DNA of 47,039 nt. It comes from CAMLOF01 sp041913045. GTDB lineage: Bacteria; Pseudomonadota; Gammaproteobacteria; Burkholderiales; Burkholderiaceae_C. The position numbers were made by a program, and so were the translations under genes. The stretch is from positions 1 through 47,039 of the forward strand of contig JAYSGB010000033.1 in NCBI GenBank assembly GCA_041913045.1, given 5' to 3'. Positions 16,405 to 25,400 of this stretch are shown one piece after another (the first letter of the stretch is position 1; every line of letters starts with the position of its first letter). The notes below the pieces were generated by a model, which was not told the origin of the DNA, searched no databases, and saw only the letters and a list, made by a program, of their open reading frames with translations.

Positions 16405-16890
16405 TCAGCCCCCCGCCACGAAGCTGCCCGACTTGCCACCGTGCTTTTCCAGCAGCTTCACGTCGGAAATCACCATGCCCCGGTCCGCCGCCTTGCACAT
16501 GTCGTAAATGGTGAGCAGCGCCACCTGCACGGCGGTCAGTGCTTCCATTTCCACGCCAGTGGGGCCCACCGTCTCGGCGGTGGCGCGGCACAGCACGGCA
16601 CTGTCAGCCTCTTGCACTTCAAACTCCACCGCCACGCGCGTTAACGCAATGGGGTGGCACAGCGGGATCAGGTCAGCCGTGCGCTTGGCCCCCATGATGC
16701 CCGCCAGCCGCGCCACGCCCAGCACGTCACCCTTCTTGGCCGTGCCCGCCGTGATCAGCGCCAGCGTGGCAGGTTGCATGGCAATGCGCCCCTGCGCCAC
16801 CGCCACGCGGCGGGTGGCTGCTTTGGCGCCCACGTCCACCATGTGGGCCTGGCCCTGAGCGTCAAAATGGGTAAGGGGAGAGGCAGTCAT
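16405..16890 (-). CDS. moaC: Cyclic pyranopterin monophosphate synthase MoaC
   Basis: A 161-residue MoaC, which with MoaA makes the first intermediate of molybdenum cofactor, cyclising 3',8-cyclo-7,8-dihydro-GTP to cPMP. Catalytic residues are in place: Lys52/53 (AKKGD), His79 (LIPLCHP), Glu114 and Glu116 (TGVEMEAL), Asp130 and Lys133 (YDMCKAADR). Length is standard. AGGAAG lies 6 bp upstream of the ATG. The gene converges on the Lon-like gene, 3 bp separating their stops, and is divergent from the metalloprotease gene with 59 bp between starts. No other moa gene is in the window. Confidence 0.97.
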   Translation of the reverse strand: MTASPLTHFDAQGQAHMVDVGAKAATRRVAVAQGRIAMQPATLALITAGTAKKGDVLGVARLAGIMGAKRTADLIPLCHPIALTRVAVEFEVQEADSAVLCRATAETVGPTGVEMEALTAVQVALLTIYDMCKAADRGMVISDVKLLEKHGGKSGSFVAGG

Positions 16891-16949
16891 CGGTCGGCTT
16901 CCTGTGGGCTGTTCATGGAATCTTTACGGGAAGCGGGCATCATACGGGG

Positions 16950-18533
16950 ATGCGAGCACCCTTTCTGTCACGTGGCCTGCCCTGGTTGCTGGCCGCCCCG
17001 CTGCTGATCACCCCCCTAGCCCTGTCACAGGCCCAGGTTCCGCCCTCGGCCCAGCGCAGCCTGCCTTCGCTTGGCGACGGCGGCGAGATGACGCTGAGCG
17101 AAGAGCGCCGCCTGGGCGACCGCATTGCCCGGGCCATCTACCGCGACCCCGACTACCTGGACGACCCTGCCCTGACAGCCTACCTGCAGGCCATCTGGCA
17201 GCCCCTGCTGGCCAGCGCCCGAGCCCGCGGCGACGTGCCCCCCGACCTGGCCGAGCGCTTCGCCTGGGAAGTCATGCTCGCACGCGACCGCACCGTCAAC
17301 GCCTTTGCCTTGCCGGGCGGCTACCTGGGCGTGCACCTGGGCCTCATCGGTACCGTCACCTCGGCAGACGAACTGGCCTCGGTGCTTGCACACGAACTCA
17401 GCCACGTCTCGCAGCGCCACATTGCGCGTCTCATCACCCGGCAAAGCCAGCAGGCCCCGTGGATGCTGGCCGCCATGATCCTGGGCGCCCTGGCCGCCAG
17501 TGCCTCCAAGAACACCGACATCGCCAGCGCCGCCATGGTGGGTGGGCAGGCGGTGGCACAGCAATCGCAACTCAACTTCTCGCGCGACATGGAGCGCGAG
17601 GCCGACCGCGTGGGCTTTGGCGTCATGACCGAAGCGGGCTTCTCGGGCCAGGGCTTCGTTACCATGTTCGACAAACTGCAACAGTCCTCCCGCCTCAACG
17701 ACGACGGCGCCTTCCCCTACCTGCGCAGCCACCCGCTCACCACCGAGCGCATTGCCGACATGCGCGCCCGTGTGCCGGACGGGCACGCTCACGACGCCGG
17801 CCCCCGTGTACCCGTATCGGCCAGTTATCACGCCATGATGGCGGCCCGCGCCCGCGTGCTGGCCGAATCAGCCGTAGACCGGCTGCAGGCGCTGGCACGC
17901 ACCGGCCAGTCTGCCGCCCGCAGCCCGCTGCGCGACACCACCCGGCTGGGCCAGCGCTACGCAGGCGTGCTGGCTGCCACCCAGTTGCGCGACGCCCCTG
18001 CCGCGCTCGACATGCTGGCCAGCCTGCGCGCCACGCCGGTGGACGATGCCACATCCCGCGCCGCCATGGACTGGCTGACGCTGGAAGTGCTGGTTGCCCT
18101 CAAGGTAAACGACGCCCCGGGCGGCTTGAGCCTGACCGCCCTGCGCGAAAAAGCCCTGGCCAGCGACGACCGCGAAGGCCTGCTGCTGGGCGCGCGCGCC
18201 ACCCTCGTGGACAACGCCGAAACCCAACGCAACGCCGCACAGCGCCTGCGCACCTGGGTCACGCTCCACCCCAACGACGCGCTGGCGTGGCAGACCCTGT
18301 CATCGATTCACAACGCCTTGCAGCAGCCCGTGCAGGCGGCCCGTGCCGACGCCGAGGCCCGCCTTGCGCGCCTGGACGCCCCCGGCGCACTGGAACGCCT
18401 GCGCGCCGCCCAACAGTGGGCCCGCAACAGCCGCGAGATCGACCACGTCGAACTCTCCATCCTGGACGCGCGGGTTCGCCATGTTGACAGCCTGGTGCGC
18501 GAACAACTGCGCGAGGAAAAACCCAACGGCTGA
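16950..18533 (+). CDS. bepA: M48-family periplasmic metalloprotease, BepA-like
   Basis: A 527-residue zinc protease. Residues 1-29 are a Sec signal peptide (cleavage near ALSQA-Q). The catalytic domain carries LASVLAHELSHVSQRH with HELSH at 148-152, and the downstream EREADRVGF segment gives the third zinc ligand. The C-terminal half (about 295-520) is alanine-rich and helical, as in the TPR domain of BepA/YfgC. BepA degrades or helps mature outer-membrane assembly clients such as LptD and interacts with the BAM complex. GGGG precedes the ATG. The gene symbol is by architecture; the TPR count was not verified. Confidence 0.9.
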   Translation: MRAPFLSRGLPWLLAAPLLITPLALSQAQVPPSAQRSLPSLGDGGEMTLSEERRLGDRIARAIYRDPDYLDDPALTAYLQAIWQPLLASARARGDVPPDLAERFAWEVMLARDRTVNAFALPGGYLGVHLGLIGTVTSADELASVLAHELSHVSQRHIARLITRQSQQAPWMLAAMILGALAASASKNTDIASAAMVGGQAVAQQSQLNFSRDMEREADRVGFGVMTEAGFSGQGFVTMFDKLQQSSRLNDDGAFPYLRSHPLTTERIADMRARVPDGHAHDAGPRVPVSASYHAMMAARARVLAESAVDRLQALARTGQSAARSPLRDTTRLGQRYAGVLAATQLRDAPAALDMLASLRATPVDDATSRAAMDWLTLEVLVALKVNDAPGGLSLTALREKALASDDREGLLLGARATLVDNAETQRNAAQRLRTWVTLHPNDALAWQTLSSIHNALQQPVQAARADAEARLARLDAPGALERLRAAQQWARNSREIDHVELSILDARVRHVDSLVREQLREEKPNG

Positions 18534-18581
18534 TGCCCCCGTTGCCGGTCCGCTATCATCGCGCCCCCAAGGCGAAAGAGC

Positions 18582-18992
18582 ATGGCAGGCATTCACATCA
18601 CCGACATCGAAGCAGCAATCAACTTCTGGCGCGAGCGCAAGCCCTCGCCAGATGGCATATCGCTCGCCCCTGAGATCCGCGCGCTGGCCGAGGTCTACGC
18701 CCTGCTCGTCTACGCACGCGAAGAACAGGCCGACGAGGACACCATGCCCCGTGCGGCCTACGATGCGTGGAGAGCGTGGTACGACACCACGCCCGACACT
18801 CCCTGCATCGCCATCTGCTCCACCAGCCAGGGCGACGAACTCTGCAAGGGCTGCGGCCGCACCTTTGAAGAAGTGCAACTCTGGCCCGAGATGACCCCGG
18901 GCGAGAAACGCGCCACGTGGCGGCGCATCACCATTGAAAGCAGCGCCTGGCGCTTCAACACCTACGCCGAGCGGGCGGTAGAGAGCCGGTAA
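18582..18992 (+). CDS. DUF3717-DUF1289 fusion protein
   Basis: A 136-residue protein of two small domains. Residues 1-65 match the DUF3717 pattern (ITDIEAAINFWRERKPSPDG... LAEVYALLVY). Residues about 72-130 are DUF1289, with PCIAICSTSQGDELCKGCGR giving the cysteines (Cys at C-x3-C and C-x2-C) and then LWPEMTPGEKRATWRRI. The cysteines suggest metal binding but no function is known. A GGCGAAAGAG ribosome site precedes the ATG. It lies 48 bp after bepA and converges on purB, 18 bp between stops. Confidence 0.88.
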   Translation: MAGIHITDIEAAINFWRERKPSPDGISLAPEIRALAEVYALLVYAREEQADEDTMPRAAYDAWRAWYDTTPDTPCIAICSTSQGDELCKGCGRTFEEVQLWPEMTPGEKRATWRRITIESSAWRFNTYAERAVESR

Positions 18993-19010
18993 GTCCTACC
19001 GGCCCACACC

Positions 19011-20468
19011 TCAAACCCGCTGCGCCAGCTCCACCGCCTTGCCAATGTAGCTGGCTGGCGTCATGGCCAGCAGGCGGTCCTTGTCGGCCTGGGGAATCTC
19101 CAGCGACACGATCAGCGCGTGCAAGGCTTCCTTGGTCACGCTCTTGCCGCGCGTCACTTCCTTGAGCTTCTCGTAGGCGCCCGGCACGCCGTAGCGGCGC
19201 ATCACGGTCTGAATGGGTTCGGCCAGCACTTCCCACGCGGCGTTCAGGTCGTCAGCCAGCGCTTCCTCGTTCAACTCCAGCTTGTTCAGGCCGGTCATCA
19301 GCGACTGGTGCGCCAGCACTGCATAGCCCAGCGCCACGCCAATGTTGCGCAGCACGGTGGAGTCGGTCAGGTCACGCTGCCAGCGGCTGATGGGCAGCTT
19401 CTCGCTCAGGTGCTTCAACAGCGCGTTGGCCAGGCCCAGGTTGCCTTCGGCATTCTCGAAGTCAATCGGGTTGACCTTGTGCGGCATGGTGGACGAGCCG
19501 ATCTCGCCCGCCTTGAGCTTCTGCTTGAAGTAGCCCAGGCTGATGTAGCCCCAGATGTCGCGCGAGATGTCGATGAGGATGGTGTTGCTGCGCGCCACGG
19601 CATCGAACAGCTCGGCCATGTAGTCGTGCGGCTCGATCTGGATGCTGTAGGGCTGGAAGGTCAGGCCCAGGCCCCAGCGGGCACCGGCCGGCACGTCTTG
19701 CGGCTCGGGCGTTTCCACCACATTGCGCGAAAAGGCCTCCCAGTCGAACTCGGGCCAGGCGCTCAGGTGGGCGTTGTAGTTGCCCACGGCGCCGTTCATC
19801 TTGCCCATCAGCTTCACGTCGGCAATCTTGGCGCGCACGCCAGCCAGGCGCACGGCCACGTTGCCCAACTCCTTGCCCACGGTGGTGGGGCTGGCGGTCT
19901 GGCCGTGGGTGCGGCTCAGCATGGGCACGGCGGCATAGGTGTGGGCCAGCGCGCGCAGCTTGGCGATGATGGCGTCCAGCCCGGGCAACAGCACCTGGTC
20001 GCGCCCGGCCTTGATCTGCAGTGCGTGGCTGGTGTTGTTGATGTCTTCGCTCGTGCAGGCGAAGTGCACGAATTCACCGGCCTTCTGCAGTTCGGGCCAG
20101 CCGTCGAACGCGCCTTTGACGCCCATGGCGGCGTTGCCGCGAATCCAGTACTCCACGGCCTTCACGTCGTGGTTGGTGGTTTTCTCAATGGCCTTGATGG
20201 CCTCGGCATCGGCCGGGCTGAAGTTGGCGACGATGGCACGCAAGTGAGCGCGCGCTTCGTTGGACAAGGGCGGGAATTCAGCAAAGCCAGCGTCGCTCAG
20301 ATGCTCGAACCAGGCCAGTTCGACCTGCACGCGGCGGTGCATGTAGCCGTACTCGCTCATGAAGGGGCGCAGCGCGGCAAGCTTGCCAGCGTAGCGGCCG
20401 TCCAGCGGCGACAGGGCGGTAACGGGGGAAAAATCGGCGGAGGAGGAAGGGGTAGAGGCGGCTTGCAT
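19011..20468 (-). CDS. purB: Adenylosuccinate lyase
   Basis: A 485-residue fumarase/aspartase-superfamily enzyme that cleaves SAICAR and adenylosuccinate, releasing fumarate, in purine synthesis. TALSPLDGRYAGKLAALRPF opens the conserved part; SRTHGQTASPTTVGKEL carries the general acid histidine; the signature loop SSTMPHKVNPIDFENAEGN lies near residue 324 with the catalytic serine. I took the ATG at 20468 (MQAASTPSSS); a frame ten codons longer exists but would include the likely -10 box TACAAT (20484-20479). Divergent from the GST gene, 108 bp between starts. Confidence 0.96.
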   Translation of the reverse strand: MQAASTPSSSADFSPVTALSPLDGRYAGKLAALRPFMSEYGYMHRRVQVELAWFEHLSDAGFAEFPPLSNEARAHLRAIVANFSPADAEAIKAIEKTTNHDVKAVEYWIRGNAAMGVKGAFDGWPELQKAGEFVHFACTSEDINNTSHALQIKAGRDQVLLPGLDAIIAKLRALAHTYAAVPMLSRTHGQTASPTTVGKELGNVAVRLAGVRAKIADVKLMGKMNGAVGNYNAHLSAWPEFDWEAFSRNVVETPEPQDVPAGARWGLGLTFQPYSIQIEPHDYMAELFDAVARSNTILIDISRDIWGYISLGYFKQKLKAGEIGSSTMPHKVNPIDFENAEGNLGLANALLKHLSEKLPISRWQRDLTDSTVLRNIGVALGYAVLAHQSLMTGLNKLELNEEALADDLNAAWEVLAEPIQTVMRRYGVPGAYEKLKEVTRGKSVTKEALHALIVSLEIPQADKDRLLAMTPASYIGKAVELAQRV

Positions 20469-20478
20469 GATGGCCCGG

Positions 20479-20547
20479 ATTGTAGAAGCCCCGGCCATCG
20501 GGCGGTTAACCGACTGCAGGGCTTGCCGCCAAACGGCTGGCTAAAAT
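20479..20547. promoter_or_regulatory. Divergent promoter region purB / GST
   Basis: Minus strand: -10-like TACAAT at 20484-20479 for purB, only about 10 bp before the chosen ATG, so the purB leader would be very short. Plus strand: -10-like TAAAAT at 20542-20547 for the GST gene, about 30 bp before its ATG. Neither has a strong -35 box. These are matches by eye only. Confidence 0.4.
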
Positions 20548-20576
20548 CAAAAACCAATCGTCCACTTACGAACACC

Positions 20577-21191
20577 ATGAAACTGATCGGATCCATCACC
20601 AGCCCCTACGTGCGCAAGGTCCGCGTCGTCATGGCCGAAAAGAAGCTGGAGTTCAGGTTCGTCGAAGAAGACGTCTGGGCCGATGGCACCCACATCAGCG
20701 ACGCCAACCCGCTGGGCAAGGTGCCCTGCCTGGTGATGGAAGGCGGCGAGGCGGTGTTCGACTCGCGCGTCATCGTCGAATACCTCGACACCCTGTCCCC
20801 CGTGGGCAAACTCATTCCGCCCAGCGGGCGTGAGCGCGTGGAGGTCAAGACCTGGGAGGCGTTGGCCGACGGGCTGCTGGACGCATCGATCCTCGCCCGC
20901 ATGGAAGCCATCTGGCCCAAACGCGCCGAACACGAACGCTCCCAGGCCTGGATCGACCGCCAGATGGGCAAGGTGCACGCCAGCCTCAAGGCCATGAGCC
21001 AGGGCCTGGCCGACAAGCCTTTCTGCCACGGCATCCACCTCACGCTGGCCGATGTGGCTGCTGGCTGCGCCCTGGGCTACCTGGACTTCCGCTTCCCCGA
21101 CATCGACTGGCGCGGCGACTACCCCAACCTGGCCAGGCTGTACGAAAAGCTCTCGCAGCGGCAGAGCTTCATCGACACCCGCCCCGCCTGA
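20577..21191 (+). CDS. Glutathione S-transferase family protein (YibF-like)
   Basis: A 204-residue cytosolic GST. The N-terminal thioredoxin fold (1-77) begins MKLIGSITSPYVRKVRVVM with a serine (Ser9) in the active-site turn, has the cis-proline motif GKVPCL and the DSRVIVEYLD glutathione-contact segment (Ser near 63). The helical C-terminal domain (about 85-200) contains LTLADVAAGCALGYLDFR. The frame is open far upstream through purB antisense, but only this ATG gives the family N terminus. It resembles E. coli YibF. The substrate is unknown. A hairpin lies 34 bp after the stop but its T-run is on the other strand. Confidence 0.93.
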   Translation: MKLIGSITSPYVRKVRVVMAEKKLEFRFVEEDVWADGTHISDANPLGKVPCLVMEGGEAVFDSRVIVEYLDTLSPVGKLIPPSGRERVEVKTWEALADGLLDASILARMEAIWPKRAEHERSQAWIDRQMGKVHASLKAMSQGLADKPFCHGIHLTLADVAAGCALGYLDFRFPDIDWRGDYPNLARLYEKLSQRQSFIDTRPA

Positions 21192-21217
21192 CATCCACCC
21201 CCTCCCACGCGGCCAAT

Positions 21218-21251
21218 AAAAAAACCGGCAGCGGTTCAACACCGCTGCCGG
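21218..21251 (-). terminator. Strong intrinsic terminator on the minus strand
   Basis: CCGGCAGCGGT (21251-21241), loop GTTGA, ACCGCTGCCGG (21235-21225), then seven T (21224-21218): a perfect 11-bp stem with a T-run only on the minus strand. No minus-strand protein gene ends here, which is the main argument for a minus-strand non-coding transcript. Confidence 0.85.
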
Positions 21252-21440
21252 CTGGCATAAGAAGGTACCGCGAAGCGCCCCGAGACAAGGGGAGGAGGGA
21301 GGGAGGAGGAGAAAAATCGCCTCGGGATTGCAACCAGGCAAGCCCGGCTGACTTCGCGGTACAAGGAAACTTTCCACTGGCGGGCCGCTTGCGACCCGGT
21401 TGCGTTTTAGGACGCATACCCATGGGCGAAAGTTCCCACA
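21218..21440 (-). ncRNA. Candidate structured small RNA with a CCUCC-rich pyrimidine loop
   Basis: This stretch fills the only long gap in the window (21192-21600) and encodes no credible protein. Read on the minus strand it shows nested helices: GGGAACTTTC (21437-21428) with GAAAGTTTCC (21374-21365); small hairpins within; an 11-bp perfect helix GTACCGCGAAG (21362-21352) with CTTCGCGGTAC (21275-21265); inside it CCCGAG (21326-21321) with CTCGGG (21284-21279) closing a loop that holds 30 uninterrupted pyrimidines (21316-21287) with repeated CTCC/CCTCC. It ends in a strong intrinsic terminator. The 5' end is uncertain; no good promoter was found. No known RNA class was recognised. Confidence 0.55.
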
Positions 21441-21540
21441 AAACCGCACGCACAGTTGCAACAGTTGGTAACCCGCCGACGAACGGCCAAAGCCCCCTTG
21501 CAATGCCATGATTTGTAAGGTGTTTTTTGCCTTCACCCTT

Positions 21541-21546
21541 TAGAAT
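21541..21546 (+). promoter_or_regulatory. -10 box of the ferritin-like gene
   Basis: TAGAAT matches the sigma-70 -10 consensus at 5 of 6 positions, 54 bp before the ATG at 21601. No clear -35 hexamer lies 16-18 bp upstream. It is placed so that the candidate RNA is transcribed away from it. Confidence 0.45.
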
Positions 21547-21600
21547 GCGGGGTTTTGCAGCCCAAGGCTTCCCTGTCCGCCGTTACCTGAGACTTCTCGC

Positions 21601-22458
21601 ATGCTCTACCCTGAACTGTTCAAGCAACTCGAATCCGTCCGCTGGGACATGGACAAGGACATCCCCTGGGACAAGTTCGACGCCAGCCTGCTGAGCGACG
21701 AACAGGCGCAGACCATCAAGATGAACGCCATCACCGAGTGGGCAGCCCTGCCCGCCACCGAGATGTTCCTGCGCGACAACCGCGACGACAGCGATTTCTC
21801 CGCCTTCATGTCGATCTGGTTCTTCGAAGAACAGAAGCACTCGCTGGTGCTGATGGAATACCTGCGCCGCTTCCGCCCCGAACTGGTGCCCACCGAGCAG
21901 GAACTGCACGACATCCGCTTCGAGTTCGACCCGGCCCCGGCGCTGGAAACACTGATGCTGCACTTCTGCGGTGAAATCCGCCTGAACCACTGGTACCGCC
22001 GCGCTGCCGAATGGCACACCGAGCCGGTCATCAAGCACATCTACACCACGCTGAGCCAGGACGAAGCCCGCCACGGCGGCGCCTACCTGCGCTACATGAA
22101 GCGCGCCATCGGCAAGTTTGGCGACGAGGCCAAGGCCGCCTTCGCCAAGGTGGGCGTGCTCATGGCCAGCGCCCGCCGCACCGCGCAGGCACTGCACCCG
22201 ACCAACCTGCACGTCAGCAAGGCCCACTACCCGCGCGACACCATCCAGAGCCGCCTGCCCGACCCCGAGTGGCTGGAGCAGTGGCTGAGCCAGCAGATTC
22301 AGTTCGACAACACCTGGGAAACCAAGGTGGTCGAGCGCATCCTGCACAACATGAGCCTGCTGCTGGAGCAAAGCTTCAAGTCGGTGCAGGAACTCAACCG
22401 CTTCCGCAAGGAAATCACGGCAAAGCTGCCTGCTCAGGGCGTTTACCAAGGCGCCTGA
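21601..22458 (+). CDS. Ferritin-like diiron protein, acyl-ACP-desaturase-like fold
   Basis: A 285-residue helical protein with the full class of carboxylate-bridged diiron ligands: Glu46, Glu77-x2-His80 (EEQKH), Glu125 (GEIRLNH) and Glu155-x2-His158 (DEARH). This E/ExxH/E/ExxH spacing is that of stearoyl-ACP desaturases and related ferritin-like oxidases; the remaining sequence is not a standard ferritin or rubrerythrin. It is probably an oxygen-dependent oxidase or desaturase in the cytoplasm, but the substrate is unknown. The gene stands alone after the 409-bp gap; its 3' end overlaps the RND pump gene by 44 bp on the opposite strand. Confidence 0.85.
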   Translation: MLYPELFKQLESVRWDMDKDIPWDKFDASLLSDEQAQTIKMNAITEWAALPATEMFLRDNRDDSDFSAFMSIWFFEEQKHSLVLMEYLRRFRPELVPTEQELHDIRFEFDPAPALETLMLHFCGEIRLNHWYRRAAEWHTEPVIKHIYTTLSQDEARHGGAYLRYMKRAIGKFGDEAKAAFAKVGVLMASARRTAQALHPTNLHVSKAHYPRDTIQSRLPDPEWLEQWLSQQIQFDNTWETKVVERILHNMSLLLEQSFKSVQELNRFRKEITAKLPAQGVYQGA

Positions 22459-25400
22459 CCAAGCGGCGCGTCCACTGCTCCACGTCATCCACGTAGGTGA
22501 ACACCACGGGGATGACGAGCAGGCTCAGCACCGTGGACGTGATCAGCCCGCCGATCACGGCAATCGCCATCGGCGAACGGAAGCTCGGGTCGGCCGCCCC
22601 CCAGCCAATCGCAATGGGCAACATGCCCGCACCCATGGCAATGGTGGTCATGATGATGGGGCGGGCACGCTTGTGGCAGGCGTCCAGCAGGGCGTCGAAG
22701 CGGCTCATGCCGTGATCGCGGCGCGCCACGATGGCGTATTCCACCAGCAGGATCGAGTTCTTGGTGGCAATGCCCATGAGCATGATGAGTCCGATGAGCG
22801 AGGGCATCGAGAAGCTCTTTTGCGCAACGAGCAAACCCACGAAGGCCCCGCCCAGTGACAAGGGCAGCGCCGCCAGAATGGTCACCGGGTGCAGCAGGTC
22901 CTTGAACAGCAGCACCAGCACGATGTAGATGCACAGCACGCCAGTGAGCATGGCCAGACCGAAGCTGGCGAAGAGTTCACCCATCACCTCGGCGTCACCC
23001 ACTTCCACCACCTTCACCCCGGCAGGCAGATGCTTGATGGCAGGCAGCTGCTTCACGGCGGCAGTCACCTCGCCCAGCGGCAGGCCCGACAGCTCGATCT
23101 CGAAGTTGATGTTGCGTGAGCGGTCGTAGCGGTTGATCACGGCGGGGCCGCCCGTCATCTCCAGCGTGGCGACCTGGCCCAGCAGCACCGGCCCCTTGGC
23201 GCCTGGCACCGCCAGCCGTTCCAGCACAGCCAGGTCCTGGCGGGCGTCGTCACGCAACTTGACGACGATGGGCACCTGCCGCTGCGACAGGTTGAGCTTG
23301 GGCAGCGCCACGTCGTAGTCACCAGCGGTGGCGATGCGCAGCGTCTCGCCGATGTCGGTGCTGGTGACCCCCAGGTCAGCCGCACGGGCAAAGTCAGGCC
23401 GCACCACGATTTCGGGCCGCACCAGGCTGGCGGTGGAAGCGACCTGACCCAGGCCGGGGATGGTGCGCAGGTCGCGCTCCACGGCCATGGCCGCCGCCTG
23501 CAAGGCCTGCGGGTCTTCGCCCGAAAGAACCAGGATGTATTTCTCGCCCGAGCCGCCCAGGCCGACTTTGCTGCGCACGCCGGGCAGGGGCTCCAACGCG
23601 GCGCGTATCTGGTTTTCAATGCGCTGTTTGACCGGGCGCACCCCCCGCTCGGCCAGCTGGATGGTGAGGGTGGCCTTGCGCACTTCAGCCGCACCGGCGC
23701 TGGCAAAGGGGTCGCCGCCCGCGCTGCCGCCGCCTATGGTGGTGTAGACGCTGCGCACGTGCTCCACCGCCATCACGGCCTGGCGTGCCTGTTCGGCCAC
23801 GGCCTGCGTCTGCGCCAGCGTGGCACCGGGCGGCAACTCCAGATACACCTGGGTCTGGGAGTTGTCGTCCGGCGGAATGAAGCCAGTGGGCAACAGCGGT
23901 ATCAACGCGACCGAGCCGAAGAAGAACAGCGTGGCCAGCACCATGGTCTTGACGCGGTGGCGCATGCTCCAGTTCGCACAGCGCATGTAAAAACGCATCC
24001 AGCGCGGGTCGCCGTGCGTGTCCACCATGGGTTTGAGCAGGTAGGCGGCCATCATGGGAGTGAGCACGCGCGCCACCACCAGCGAAGCAAACACCGCCAG
24101 CGAAGCGGTCCAGCCGAACTGCTTGAAGAACTTGCCCGCCACACCGCTCATGAAGGCCGTGGGCAGGAACACCGCGATCAGCGTGAAGGTGGTGGCGATC
24201 ACCGCCAGGCCGATCTCGTCGGCCGCCTCCATGGCCGCCTGGTAAGGGGTCTTGCCCATGCGCAGGTGGCGCACGATGTTCTCCACCTCCACGATGGCGT
24301 CGTCCACCAGAATGCCCACCACCAGCGACAAGGCCAGCAAGGTCACCACGTTGACGGAAAAGCCCAGCAGGTACATGCCCACGAACGCGGGAATGACCGA
24401 CATGGGCAAGGCCACCGCCGACACGAAGGTGGCCCGCGCGTCGCGCAGGAACAGCCAGACCACCAGCACCGCCAGCAGCGCGCCCTCGTACAAGAGCTTG
24501 AGCGATCCCTCGTACTCCTCCTGCACGGGGGTGACGAAGTCGAACGCCTGGGTGAGCTCAATGTCGGGGTGCGCGGCCTTCAGCTCATCCAGCGCCAGGC
24601 GCACCGCCGCGCCCACCTGTACCTCGCTCTCGCCCCGGCTGCGCGCCACCTCAAAGCCCACCACCGGCTTGCCGTCCAGCAAGGCGGCGGCACGGGGCTC
24701 GGCCACGGTGTCGGTCACGGTGGCCACGTCTTGCAGACGCACGCTGCGCCCGCCGCTGATGGGGATTTCAATGAGCCCCACTTCGCGCGCCGACTTGACC
24801 GTGGCCAGCGTGCGCACGGGCTGCTCGCTACCGCCCACGTCGGTGCGCCCGCCCGCGCTTTCGGTTTGCATCTGGCGCAACTGGCGGGAAATGTCGGCAG
24901 CGGTGGCACCCAGCGCCTGCAGCTTGAGCGGGTCGATGGCGACGCGCACCTCGCGCGACACCCCGCCCACACGGTTGACCGCACCCACGCCCCGAACCGC
25001 CAGCAGCTTGCGTGCAACGTCGTTGTCCACGAACCAGGACAGGGCTTCCTCGTCCATGCGGGTCGAGGCAATGGTGAAGGCCAGCACGGGCTGCCCGGCC
25101 AGCTCCAGCTTGTTGACGACCGGGTCGCGCAGGTCGGCGGGCAGGTCTGCGCGCACGCGCGACACGGCCGAGCGCACGTCGTCCACCGCTTCCTGCACGG
25201 GCTTTTCCAGCCGGAACTCGGCCGTGAGCGTGACCACGCCATCCTGCACCTTGGTGTAGATGTGCTTGAGGCCCTGCACCGTGGCAACGGAGTTTTCGAG
25301 CTTGCGCGCGACATCGGTCTCCATCTGCCCCGGTGCCGCGCCCGGCAACGACGCCGTGACGATGACCGTGGGCAGGTCAATGTCCGGGAAGTTCTGCACC

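Noticed and set aside
16891..16949. Promoter for bepA in the moaC-bepA gap
   Set aside because: No -10/-35 pair good enough to report; only a GGGG ribosome site is visible.
19119..20576. Long N-terminal extension of the GST frame through purB antisense
   Set aside because: Only the part from 20577 matches the GST family; the rest is shadow.
21360..21410. Resemblance of TCGCAAGCGG to part of E. coli 6S RNA
   Set aside because: Short match only; the overall fold, pyrimidine loop and adjacent strong terminator do not fit 6S RNA, though a covariance search should be run.
20547..21536. Minus-strand open frames (329 and 94 residues) across the candidate RNA
   Set aside because: They run through the terminator hairpin and into the GST antisense strand with no ribosome site or domain; the structure is better explained as RNA.
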